This document shows positions 25,205 to 33,768 of a stretch of 35,060 nt of DNA, in pieces. The DNA is from an uncultured Verrucomicrobia subdivision 3 bacterium (GTDB lineage Bacteria; Verrucomicrobiota; Verrucomicrobiia; Limisphaerales; UBA11358), in the NCBI GenBank assembly GCA_903850425.1, contig CAINLR010000041.1, positions 1 to 35,060 on the forward strand, in the 5' to 3' direction. The notes below the pieces were generated by a model. The model saw only the letters and a program-made list of their open reading frames with translations. It was not told where the DNA came from and ran no database searches. Within the stretch, counting starts at the first letter, position 1; each line of letters starts with the position of its first letter. A program made the translations under genes and the position numbers.

Positions 25205-28200
25205 TCACGGGCTACCGAGGCGGAAGAACTGTGAATCCATATTGATTGGTAGAGTAATATTGAAACCACCGTTGTTACTACCTGCCGTATTCGTGACGGG
25301 CCACCATACTGAGGGTGTGGTGAGATTGGTGGCGGCATACAGTTGCCAGTCATACGCCCAGCCCGGCCAAGTAATCGTCAGCGCATTCAAATTCGAGGCA
25401 AGATTCAGAGCCGGCAAGGGCAGAAGTATGCCGGCCACGGTCGAATAAATTCCGCTGCCGCACCCATTATTAGCGGTTACTTTGTAATAATTCATCTGCC
25501 CGCTGACGGCATTGGTATCCACATAACTGCTGGTGGCCAGGCCCGTCGCTGCTAACTGATAAGAAACTCCGCTGTCGGTGGAGCGCCAGAGAACATAGTC
25601 CGTCGCGCCTGCCGACAAAAACCAGTTCAGAGAAATTGTGCGGTTGCCCGCCGCGAGTGTCAGGCCCGTCGGTGCGGCGAGGGTGAGGCCGCCAGTCAAT
25701 CCGTATTTGCACTTGAGCGCGCGTTCCTGCCCCAGCCGGTCGGCATCCGTCAAAGGCGAGTTGTATATCTGAACTTCGGCAATATCGCCGGTAAAGTAGT
25801 TGTTCAAAGTTCCCTGGGCCCCAATGGCCAGCCAGTTGGGCGAAGTCAATGACTGGGTTCCGCCCGTGGCCGAGGCCACGAGCGTGCTATCCACATAAAG
25901 CAGGATGTTTCCAGTGCTTTTCGTCCGCTTGAAGGTCAGCACGTGCGGCAAGCCGTTGGCGAATCCGGTGCCAGAGTGGATGCTGGTATCGGGGTTGCCC
26001 GTGCCGGCGAGCATCTGGCCATTGGCATTTAGCGAAATACCGAAGTCATTGACGCTGCCGCTTTGCTCGCCATTCACCAATCCCGCTCCGCTCCAGAAAT
26101 CCGTGCCGGTGTTGATGCCCTGACTGCTCTTGCACACCAGGATCATGGTGAAATCATCCTGCACGGGACGGTAGAGCCAGAGATAAGTGCTGTTGGTGCC
26201 GGTAAACCGAACGGCCGGCAGTCCGTTGATGGCGCTGGTCGCATAAGTCGGTTGATTGGCGCTTAACGACTGGATCGCATTGTAGCCACTGCCGGTCATG
26301 TCCGGCCACAGGGAGATGGCCGCACCATTGTTCAGGTTCGTGATGGCATCCGATTTAAACCAGGCGGTCAGCGGGGTAGGGCTGGCGCTGACTTGGGCGG
26401 AGTTCGTGCTCTCACCGGCGAAGTTTACCGAAGAAACCACATAGTAGTAAGTCCGGTTGTTGGCTGCACTCATGTCGGCATAGCTGGTGGTGGCAACATT
26501 CGTGATGAGCTGGTATGGCCCTCCCGTGATCAGCGAACGTTTGAGGTTGTAGCTCGTGGCGGCGGCGGCATCGCCCCAACTCAACAGAACCTGGGCGTTG
26601 GCGGCTTTGGCGGTGAGGCTGGCTGGTGGAGACGTGGGTGCCACCAAACTGTTGGAGTAGAGCGCCGCCACTTCATTGCTGCTCAAGGTGCGTGTAAAAA
26701 TCTGAACCTCATCGAGACTGCCATTGAAGAAACCATTGCCCGAGGCAATGGCACCGAAGAGCAGGCGGGTCGAGGCGTTCAGAGTATTCCGATTGGCCGC
26801 GCCGGTGGCCTGCAAGTTGCCGTCAACATAGACGCTGACGAATCCAGTCGCCTGTTGTCTCGTCGCCACGCAATGATGCCAGGTGCCATTGTTGATCAGA
26901 CTGGTGGAGAGAATCGTGGTATCGGGATTGCCCACGCCAAAGCCGAGTTTGCCGCCGACCAAAGCAACTCCGAAATCGTTGGCCGCGCCGGAAGCGTCCC
27001 CATCCACCAGGCCGGCACCAGCATACCATTGACCGGTGCCGGCGGTTTGCGTGGTCTTGATCCAAAAGGCAATGCTGAAATCGTTCGCGACCGGATTAGT
27101 GATTTGAACCGAGCTATTCGACCCATTGAACACCAGGCACCCATTGAACTTGCCGGTCGCCGTCCAACTGGCGCCGATCAGATTGCCGGAGTTGTCATTG
27201 CCGGAGGCATCCAGCGTGAGTGTGCCGTTCGTGGCATCCAAAGACCAGTAGCCGATGCGATCCACCGGCACAGCGAATGGTGAAGCTGGCTGAGTGGGAT
27301 CAGCAGCTTGCAAGGCGGAGTAGGAAGAGATGCAGTCCCAAGAATAGAAGTTGGTGTCGGCGGGACTAGGATGTGCCCATTGGCACCAAGAAAGATTATC
27401 TGTCCTCCGAACCCGCCAGGCGGCCACGGCATTGGTTTGGAGCCAAGGTTCATAGAGGTTTTGTAGATTGCGACTCTTCATGAACCGGGTCATCCAGCGC
27501 AGGAAGATGGCATTGAATCCGGAGTTGTTCCCGGCAATGCCATATTCGGGAAGAATCCCGCCACCGCTCAGGCTCGTCATGGTGAACTGGGCGGCGCGCA
27601 TTGCATCATTGGTGAGTCCGAGGAAATGAGCTGCGCCCAGAAAGGTGCCCTGATTGTAAGTGCTGGCCCAGGTGCTAATCACACCATTCGTGCCGATGGC
27701 GTCGTAGATTGCACCTGAGTTGGTATTAAATAGAACCGAACGCTCCCAATAGTAGATGTTAGTGGCTTTGTTCCAGTAGTTCGTGTCGCCATAGATTTGG
27801 TAGAGCAGATAGGCCGCGATGGCACCCGGACCGTTGACGCAGGCGTTCTTGGAGGCCTTGTCGCTATCGCGCCAATATAAACCACCGCCTAGTTTCGTGT
27901 CCCAGGCGCGGGCATAACAGGCATCGAAATTGGCCCTGGCGATATTGCAGTAGTTGGTTTTGCCGGTGTCCACTCCGCCCCGGGCAAAGGCGATGACCGC
28001 CCACAGAATGTCATCGTTGTATTCATTGTAGGTCCAGGCGGAGCCATTGTTCTTGAGGAAGCCATTCAGCAAATTGGTGATCATGGTCTGGGCGGTCGTA
28101 TTGGTGTTCCACTCATAGGCATCAATCACGCATTCAATCATCTCGGCCTGGCCCCAGAAATAGGCGATGCCACCCGTCTGCGTGTCCTTGATATATCCGT

Positions 28201-28357
28201 TCGTGCCGCTCTGGGAGTAGAAGGCGGAATGGAACGCACTAAAAACGGTGCTGGCATCCTTCGTGGTGAAGGCGGAAGCTGATAGTTGGGCCAGCAGCAG
28301 GAATAACCAAGCGAGCAGCGCTATTATCGGCCGGGGGTGACGCCAGAGAAACCTCAT
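25205..28357 (-). CDS. Secreted GH76-type alpha-mannanase with two LamG and two Fn3 domains (1050 aa)
   Basis: A signal peptide (hydrophobic IIALLAWLFLLLAQLSASAF) leads into an (alpha/alpha)6-barrel domain, about 30-350, of GH76 type, a family of endo-alpha-1,6-mannanases. The paired catalytic aspartates fit YNDDILWAVIAFAR (Asp115, Asp116), and GGGLYWRDSDKASKNACVNG is the second conserved block. LamG-type lectin folds at about 365-575 and 670-885 share GAGLV[DN]G-x-x-SG-x-x-NDFG and GNPDT, so they are related copies. Fibronectin III-like domains follow each (about 580-665 and 890-980). The end (WQLYAATNLTTPSVWWPVT ... QFFRLGSP) is the C-terminal module shared with other secreted proteins here. 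The expected role is outer-surface cleavage of mannan or mannan-like glycan with sugar-binding helpers. It is transcribed away from the gene at 28765. Confidence 0.88.
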   Translation of the reverse strand: MRFLWRHPRPIIALLAWLFLLLAQLSASAFTTKDASTVFSAFHSAFYSQSGTNGYIKDTQTGGIAYFWGQAEMIECVIDAYEWNTNTTAQTMITNLLNGFLKNNGSAWTYNEYNDDILWAVIAFARGGVDTGKTNYCNIARANFDACYARAWDTKLGGGLYWRDSDKASKNACVNGPGAIAAYLLYQIYGDTNYWNKATNIYYWERSVLFNTNSGAIYDAIGTNGVISTWASTYNQGTFLGAAHFLGLTNDAMRAAQFTMTSLSGGGILPEYGIAGNNSGFNAIFLRWMTRFMKSRNLQNLYEPWLQTNAVAAWRVRRTDNLSWCQWAHPSPADTNFYSWDCISSYSALQAADPTQPASPFAVPVDRIGYWSLDATNGTLTLDASGNDNSGNLIGASWTATGKFNGCLVFNGSNSSVQITNPVANDFSIAFWIKTTQTAGTGQWYAGAGLVDGDASGAANDFGVALVGGKLGFGVGNPDTTILSTSLINNGTWHHCVATRQQATGFVSVYVDGNLQATGAANRNTLNASTRLLFGAIASGNGFFNGSLDEVQIFTRTLSSNEVAALYSNSLVAPTSPPASLTAKAANAQVLLSWGDAAAATSYNLKRSLITGGPYQLITNVATTSYADMSAANNRTYYYVVSSVNFAGESTNSAQVSASPTPLTAWFKSDAITNLNNGAAISLWPDMTGSGYNAIQSLSANQPTYATSAINGLPAVRFTGTNSTYLWLYRPVQDDFTMILVCKSSQGINTGTDFWSGAGLVNGEQSGSVNDFGISLNANGQMLAGTGNPDTSIHSGTGFANGLPHVLTFKRTKSTGNILLYVDSTLVASATGGTQSLTSPNWLAIGAQGTLNNYFTGDIAEVQIYNSPLTDADRLGQERALKCKYGLTGGLTLAAPTGLTLAAGNRTISLNWFLSAGATDYVLWRSTDSGVSYQLAATGLATSSYVDTNAVSGQMNYYKVTANNGCGSGIYSTVAGILLPLPALNLASNLNALTITWPGWAYDWQLYAATNLTTPSVWWPVTNTAGSNNGGFNITLPINMDSQFFRLGSP

Positions 28358-28764
28358 GGAATTGTTTTGGAGAGAGACTTCTTTGCAGGAAGGTTTCGTG
28401 CGTCCCCCGCATCCGGCCTTCGGCCGGGAGGAGGGGGTGCTTCGCCAAGCCGAGGTTCGTGGAGTGGTAATGACATGCCGTGCATCCTAATTAGATAGCC
28501 GATGCGATGCCAAAAGTCCTGTGGCATGAAATGGCCACGTTCGGACGGGTGGCCGCCAGGCTGAAATTTGTTGTGAGTGGCCTGCCGGCCAAAGGAAGGG
28601 GGCGAGTGTGCCCGCTGCAATTGTATGATTGCACTCGCTTCCTTGGTGTGGTAGCTTTTGGCCGTTACCCGATATAGCCGAAATCATCAACAAGCAAACA
28701 CTTGTCAAACCAAAACTCACACGGCAGAGACTCACAAGAGAAACCCACCAAACTGACACAAACT
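28358..28764. promoter_or_regulatory. Divergent control region for the GH76 and beta-strand-repeat genes
   Basis: These 407 bp separate two divergent genes for large secreted proteins and must hold both promoters. A perfect hairpin, CCGGCC-TTC-GGCCGG (28413-28427), lies 56 bp upstream of the GH76 start, within its probable 5' leader. Neither start has a Shine-Dalgarno sequence. I cannot assign -35/-10 boxes with confidence. Confidence 0.45.
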
Positions 28765-31700
28765 ATGAGAACCTCACCCTCAATCCTCGTTAGTGCCGCA
28801 CTGGCCGCGCTGGGACTTTTTGTTAGCCCGGCGGCCCCGGCGGCGAGTTCAACGTTCAATGCCGCAGCCAGCGCGCTCTGGAACAACACCGCCAACTGGC
28901 TGGGCGGAACACTCCCAAACATTGGCGACGACTTGATCATTCAGGACAGCACCACGCTTACCAACGGTCTGACATTGAACGACGTCTCTCATACTGTCGG
29001 CTTGGTTGAACTCGGAACCACCGGGACGCGGTCAACACAGTTCTTTATCCGAGGCAATTCCACCGGTTCCGGTTCAACTACCCTTACCATCACCAACGGG
29101 TTGATGTCTAATTACGGTAATAGCGGCATCGCCAACGGGAACTTGTCGCTTCAATTGCCCGTCATCGTGCAAGGCGACCAGACGTGGTCGGTCAGCGGCA
29201 ACGTGCCCGCTTCGACCAGTGACTACGGAGTGGTGCTGACGGTTGGCACCAGTGGCACCCAGCGAGCGCTCACACTCAATGGGAAATTAACCAAGACCGG
29301 ATCGGGAGAGCTGGTCTTCATTGGCCAGAACGTGGGCAACGGCGACATCGTGGTGAATCAGGGGTGGCTCAAACTCAATGCTGGGTCTTCCACCTTGGTG
29401 ACCGTGGGCGGCACCGGCTCCATCACGGTAAATAACGGGGGCACCTTCATGATCGCGAAGAACAGTGGATCGCTCAACATTACCAAAGCGATCAACCTGA
29501 ATAATGGTGCCACCTTCCGCTTGGGCGGAAACAGCGGGACGCTGAATGCCGTCGGCTCACTCATCACTTTTAATGGCAATGTGCCCATGATTGTGGACTA
29601 TGGTTCGCTGTTGCTCGACTTCACCAATACTTGGACTGGCTCAATTACCAGCACCATCACCGGGAATGGCGGCACTAATACCTTCTGGAGCGACAACACC
29701 TCGCTCAGCGGGATCATCAACAACAACGGAACTTTCAAGATGCGCTTCGCCTCGACTGCACCCGGCACGGCGAATTCCTGCAGCCCTAATGTTGCCTGGG
29801 GGTTGAATAATGCCGCTGCCTATTATGAAGTCTATGGGGCGGCACTGAACCTGAATCTGGGTTCCTTGGGCGGCACGGCGGGCATCGTCCGCAACAGCAA
29901 TACCAACGGTGCGCTGGCCACGGTGACGGTGGGGGCGTTGAACACTAGCACGACTTTTGGCGGCACGCTCGCCGACAATACCGGCCAACTCGGGCTGATA
30001 AAAGTGGGCACCGGCACCCTGACTCTTACCGGGGCCAACACTCACAATGGCGGCACCGTGATCAGCAACGGAACCATTGCGCTCCAAGGCAGCGGCTCGA
30101 CCGGTCCGGGCACGGTGACGGTGAATGGCGGTGCGACACTCAGCGGCAGTGGCGCGGCCAGCGGCGCGGTGACCGTTCTGAATAGTGGCGTGATTCAAGC
30201 GGATGGCGGGGCTGGCTCGCCGCCTTTGAACGTCGGTTCACTGACGTTGGGGACGACCGGCACGGATCAGACTACGACGCGGGTGAACGCGTATCTAGGC
30301 GGCAAGGTGGCCAGCGGGGCTTTGACGGTCGCGGGAACCAATGTGATTAGCATCATCGGTGCCGCGCCCGCCGTGGGCGTGTATGACCTCATCTCCTATA
30401 CCGGCGGCAGCATCGGTGGCGCTGGCTTTGCCGGATTCAAATTGGGTGATCTTCCCTTTGGTGTCGCCGCCGTGTTGCAGGACTCGGGAACGGCGGTGCA
30501 GTTGAATATCACCGCCATCACCGTCGAGTCGAGCATATGGGTCGGCAATGTGTTGAGTGCTTGGAACCTGGCTGGCGGACTCGAATGGAAGGGTGCCAAC
30601 TCCGGCAATCCTCAACCCTACCATGATTTATACCCGGCCTTTTTTGATGACTCCGCCACGAGTTTTACGGTCAATGTCACCACGAATGTGGCTCCGGCAA
30701 TCGTCGGTATTACCAATACAACACATAACTACACCTTCACCGGCACCGGTGGCATCTCCGGTAGTGCCCCGTTCGCCAAGGACGGAACCGGCACCGTCAT
30801 CTTTGCCACCAGCAACAGTTACACCGGCGGCACCTTCGTGACCAATGGCGTGCTGCAAGTCGGCAACGGTGGAACCAATGGTTCCTTGATTGGCCCGGTG
30901 ATGAACAATGGGGCCTTGGTTTTCAATCGGTCCGATAACTCGGTGTATGCGGGAGCAGTCAGCGGCACCGGCACGGTGGAGCAGCGCGGTCCCGGCGTGC
31001 TGACATTTAGTGGCAACAACACCTTCCTCGGCGTCACTACTATCAGTGCCGGCACGCTGGCTACTGGTAGCGGCACGGCTCTGGGTGATACCAACGCCAA
31101 CACCGTGGTTGCCAATGGCGCCACGCTGGATGTGAATGCGCAGAACCTCGGCATGGAACCCATCACAGTCCAGGGCGCGGGCGTTGGCGGCGCAGGCGCG
31201 ATCGTGAACAACCTTGCCGACAATCAGAATGCCCTGCGTTATGTGACCCTCACCGGCCCGACGACCTTCGGCGGCGGTTTCCGTTGGGATGTCCGCGATC
31301 CGGCCCCGGCGAATGATCCCAATGGCGGTGTCAACGCCTACCTCATTGGCAATGGCAACACCCTGACCAAAGTCGGCACGAATGTTTTTGCCTTCATTAA
31401 TGCGGGTGACCTGGGCCTGGCCGACATCAATATCATGGCCGGCACGATGACGTTTTCGCGTTCCACTTTCCCCGGTAACTCCGCCAACAAGATTACCGTC
31501 TATCCGGGCGCTACCCTCCAGTTCCATCGCACGAGCGAGTATCTCAACAATGTCATCAACAAAGTCCTGGTGATGACCAACGGTAACATTGCCATTGAAT
31601 CCAACGGTCTCACTAATTGGTTTAGTGGGCCGGTGACTTTGAATGGTCCAAATACCGTGAACGTGCCTACCTCTGCCACCGGGCTGGTGCTGCAAGGTCC

Positions 31701-33330
31701 GGTCAGCGGCAATGGTTCACTCACCGCGAACTTGGTGGGTGGCATACTCTCCCTCTCGGGCAGTTGCAACTATGCTGGTGGCACGACCATCAATGGGGGT
31801 GTATTACAAGTAGATGGCACCTTGGGCACCGGTGGGAATCCACTGTTGCTGACGAACGCCGCCCTTACCGGCAGCGGCACCATCAGTGACCAAGTTACCG
31901 TGCCGGCCGGCAGCACGCTGGCCCCAGGTGTCTTTGACATCGGCCGCTTGACGATCAATAACTCGCTGGTGCTGGCCGCTGGCTCGACCAACCGATTTGA
32001 GATTAACAAGGATATTTCGACCAATGACAACGTGGTGGTGTCAGGCAGCGTGACCTATGGTGGCAATTTAGTGCTGTCCAATCTCGGTTCCACCAGCTAT
32101 GCGCCCGGCGATAGCTTCAAGCTCTTCAGCGCGGCCAGCTATGGTGGTGCCTTTGCCAGCATTATCCCGGCCACCCCGGCCTTGGGTCTGCTCTGGGTCA
32201 CTAACTCGCTGAATGTGGATGGCACGTTGAAAGTGATCGTAGTGCCCACGCCGAATCCGCCGCTCGCGCTCTCGGCCGCGAGCCTTTTGACCAATGTTAT
32301 CAATGTTATTTATAGCCTGCCCGTTGACCCAATTACTTCGGTGGACCTGGCTAACTATCAATTGAGCACCACCAATCTCATCCTGGCAGCCACGCAGGTT
32401 TCGGCCACCAATGTTCTCCTGTCCTTGGATTCCCCGCTGTTGGTCTCGAACTACACACTGCACGTGCAAGGGGTGAAGAACCTCAACTTTGTGCCCGACA
32501 CCATCGCTACGACGAATGTGCCCGGCAAGACCTTTGGGTTTGAGCAGGCGGTGAATGTCATCATCAGTCCCACCGACGGACAAGCCTTTGCCGTAGGCGA
32601 CAAGATTCATATTTTTGCCAGCGGCGCGGATATCTTCGGCACTGGGGACCAGTTTGAATTCGTTTATAAGACGGTGACGAACGACTTCGACTATAGTGTG
32701 TGCCTGGAATCTGAAGGGCAAACCGACGTGGCCGCCAAAGCCGGTCTCATGGTGCGCGAAATCTCTGATCCGACGGCACCGTCCCTGGATGACCGCAATG
32801 TTATGGTCGCGAGTTTCCCGCCGCCCCCCGGTCGCAACCAGAATCTGTTCCAGTATCGCGAAACCACCGGCGCGACGGCCGTCGCTCTGGCCTCGCCCCG
32901 GCCGGACTCGACGTTCCCCACAAACTGGTTCCGGCTCACGCGCACTGGCGCCACTTTCTCCGGCTATTGCAGTTCGAACAGCTTGGATTGGGTCTTCCTG
33001 GGTTCACTGGATACCTCCACCAACGCTGCGGGTGCCTATGCGAGCGAAGTCCGCATCGGTTTGGCTGTGTCTAGTCACAACACCACCTTGGTGAATGAAG
33101 CCGTGTTCAGCAACTTCGGTGTGGCGAAGAGTCGTGTGCCGTTGAGCGTGAGCCTCGCTGGCGGCAATGTAATCCTGAGTTGGCCTGCTCCCGGTCTCGG
33201 CTTAATCCTGCAAGCTACGCCGAGCCTGACGTCGCCGATCACTTGGACGAACGTGCCGGACACCACGGGCACGAATCTCATCGAACTGCCGCTCGGGTCG
33301 GGCGAAAGTTATTTCCGATTGGTCCAGTGA
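28765..33330 (+). CDS. Giant secreted protein of autotransporter-type beta-strand repeats, no barrel (1521 aa)
   Basis: The ATG at 28765 is chosen because it opens the signal peptide (MRTSPSILVSAALAALGLFV, cut near PAAPAAS); the frame upstream to 28702 adds an unrelated polar tail. The body is a beta-helix-like fold rich in Gly, Asn and Thr, with several PATR-type units: LTLTGANTHNGGTVISNGTI, FATSNSYTGGTFVTNGVLQV, LTFSGNNTFLGVTTISAGTL and LSLSGSCNYAGGTTINGGVL. From about 1290 to 1450 comes a jelly-roll domain like DUF1349 (DYSVCLESEGQTDVAAKAGL, FRLTRTGATFSGYCS, SLDWVFLG). The end carries the shared C-terminal module (LILQATPSLTSPITWTNV ... SYFRLVQ). No outer-membrane barrel is present, so it is not a classical autotransporter. 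Likely roles are surface binding or matrix; there is no catalytic motif. Confidence 0.9.
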   Translation: MRTSPSILVSAALAALGLFVSPAAPAASSTFNAAASALWNNTANWLGGTLPNIGDDLIIQDSTTLTNGLTLNDVSHTVGLVELGTTGTRSTQFFIRGNSTGSGSTTLTITNGLMSNYGNSGIANGNLSLQLPVIVQGDQTWSVSGNVPASTSDYGVVLTVGTSGTQRALTLNGKLTKTGSGELVFIGQNVGNGDIVVNQGWLKLNAGSSTLVTVGGTGSITVNNGGTFMIAKNSGSLNITKAINLNNGATFRLGGNSGTLNAVGSLITFNGNVPMIVDYGSLLLDFTNTWTGSITSTITGNGGTNTFWSDNTSLSGIINNNGTFKMRFASTAPGTANSCSPNVAWGLNNAAAYYEVYGAALNLNLGSLGGTAGIVRNSNTNGALATVTVGALNTSTTFGGTLADNTGQLGLIKVGTGTLTLTGANTHNGGTVISNGTIALQGSGSTGPGTVTVNGGATLSGSGAASGAVTVLNSGVIQADGGAGSPPLNVGSLTLGTTGTDQTTTRVNAYLGGKVASGALTVAGTNVISIIGAAPAVGVYDLISYTGGSIGGAGFAGFKLGDLPFGVAAVLQDSGTAVQLNITAITVESSIWVGNVLSAWNLAGGLEWKGANSGNPQPYHDLYPAFFDDSATSFTVNVTTNVAPAIVGITNTTHNYTFTGTGGISGSAPFAKDGTGTVIFATSNSYTGGTFVTNGVLQVGNGGTNGSLIGPVMNNGALVFNRSDNSVYAGAVSGTGTVEQRGPGVLTFSGNNTFLGVTTISAGTLATGSGTALGDTNANTVVANGATLDVNAQNLGMEPITVQGAGVGGAGAIVNNLADNQNALRYVTLTGPTTFGGGFRWDVRDPAPANDPNGGVNAYLIGNGNTLTKVGTNVFAFINAGDLGLADINIMAGTMTFSRSTFPGNSANKITVYPGATLQFHRTSEYLNNVINKVLVMTNGNIAIESNGLTNWFSGPVTLNGPNTVNVPTSATGLVLQGPVSGNGSLTANLVGGILSLSGSCNYAGGTTINGGVLQVDGTLGTGGNPLLLTNAALTGSGTISDQVTVPAGSTLAPGVFDIGRLTINNSLVLAAGSTNRFEINKDISTNDNVVVSGSVTYGGNLVLSNLGSTSYAPGDSFKLFSAASYGGAFASIIPATPALGLLWVTNSLNVDGTLKVIVVPTPNPPLALSAASLLTNVINVIYSLPVDPITSVDLANYQLSTTNLILAATQVSATNVLLSLDSPLLVSNYTLHVQGVKNLNFVPDTIATTNVPGKTFGFEQAVNVIISPTDGQAFAVGDKIHIFASGADIFGTGDQFEFVYKTVTNDFDYSVCLESEGQTDVAAKAGLMVREISDPTAPSLDDRNVMVASFPPPPGRNQNLFQYRETTGATAVALASPRPDSTFPTNWFRLTRTGATFSGYCSSNSLDWVFLGSLDTSTNAAGAYASEVRIGLAVSSHNTTLVNEAVFSNFGVAKSRVPLSVSLAGGNVILSWPAPGLGLILQATPSLTSPITWTNVPDTTGTNLIELPLGSGESYFRLVQ

Positions 33331-33355
33331 GCCGCGACCGGATTAGCAAATAGGA

Positions 33356-33382
33356 CTCCGGGGCGGGCCAGTCCGCCCGGAG
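33356..33382 (+). terminator. GC-rich hairpin after the beta-strand-repeat gene, possible terminator
   Basis: CTCCGGGGCGG and CCGCCCGGAG pair over about ten bases with one bulged G, 25 bp beyond the stop at 33330. No T-run follows, so intrinsic termination is uncertain; it may instead stabilise the 3' end of the message. Confidence 0.4.
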
Positions 33383-33613
33383 CATGTCATGGTGCTGGTG
33401 TGGTTGCATGGAGATTGAGCTATTCTGCCAGAAGCTTCCGCGGTCAAGAAGGCTTACGAAGGGGGTTGCCATCTTGCTTGATTCTGGCATAGTATGCCCC
33501 AGATGCGACATGCAGATCTCGATTGGACAGCTGCCAGTCTTGCAACGGAGGCAGGCGAGTATTCTGGTCAAATCCTCAATACGAGAGTCCATGAGTTTAT
33601 GTGAATCGTTGAC

Positions 33614-33706
33614 GGAGAGATGGCCGAGTGGCTGAAGGCGCTGGTTTGCTAAACCGGTATACGGCCAAAAGCCGTATCGGGGGTTCGAATCCCCCTCTCT
33701 CCGCCA
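33614..33706 (+). tRNA. tRNA-Ser(GCT)
   Basis: A complete class II tRNA with encoded CCA. The acceptor stem is GGAGAGA (33614-33620) with TCTCTCC (33696-33702), discriminator G and CCA at 33704-33706. The anticodon stem is CTGGT/ACCGG with loop TTGCTAA, anticodon GCT at 33648-33650, reading AGC/AGU serine codons. The long variable arm (ACGGC-CAAAA-GCCGT) marks serine. The T-arm is GGGGG-TTCGAAT-CCCCC (33679-33695). A tyrosine recombinase gene starts 62 bp downstream. Confidence 0.98.
33679..33706 (+). other. Candidate attachment-site core in the 3' end of tRNA-Ser
   Basis: The T-arm and acceptor 3' strand of the tRNA are the usual crossover segment for integrases encoded directly downstream. 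The tRNA is intact, as expected when the element carries a copy of the 3' end. The second copy would lie beyond the right edge of the window, so the exact core cannot be set. Confidence 0.4.
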
Positions 33707-33723
33707 CTTTTTATTGGGGTTTT

Positions 33724-33758
33724 GCGAAATTCGCTTGAACTCCTGACGGATTCCTGAC
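33724..33758. promoter_or_regulatory. Small palindrome and direct repeat upstream of the integrase
   Basis: GCGAA-A-TTCGC (33724-33734) is a perfect palindrome with a one-base centre. TCCTGAC occurs at 33741-33747 and 33752-33758, an 11-bp period placing both on one face of the helix. The position between the tRNA and the integrase start fits arm-type integrase sites or an operator. Function is inferred only from position. Confidence 0.35.
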
Positions 33759-33768
33759 AGTATTGGGC

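Noticed and set aside
28413-28427. CCGGCC-TTC-GGCCGG as a terminator
   Set aside because: It lies in the leader of the GH76 gene with no T-run; a regulatory or incidental hairpin is more likely.
28702-33330. Calling the 1521-residue protein a classical type V autotransporter
   Set aside because: There are beta-strand repeats but no C-terminal outer-membrane barrel; the end is the short shared module instead.
33466-33495. TTGCCA-N18-TAGTAT as a promoter for tRNA-Ser
   Set aside because: The boxes are passable, but they lie 119 bp upstream of the tRNA, and similar matches are expected by chance.
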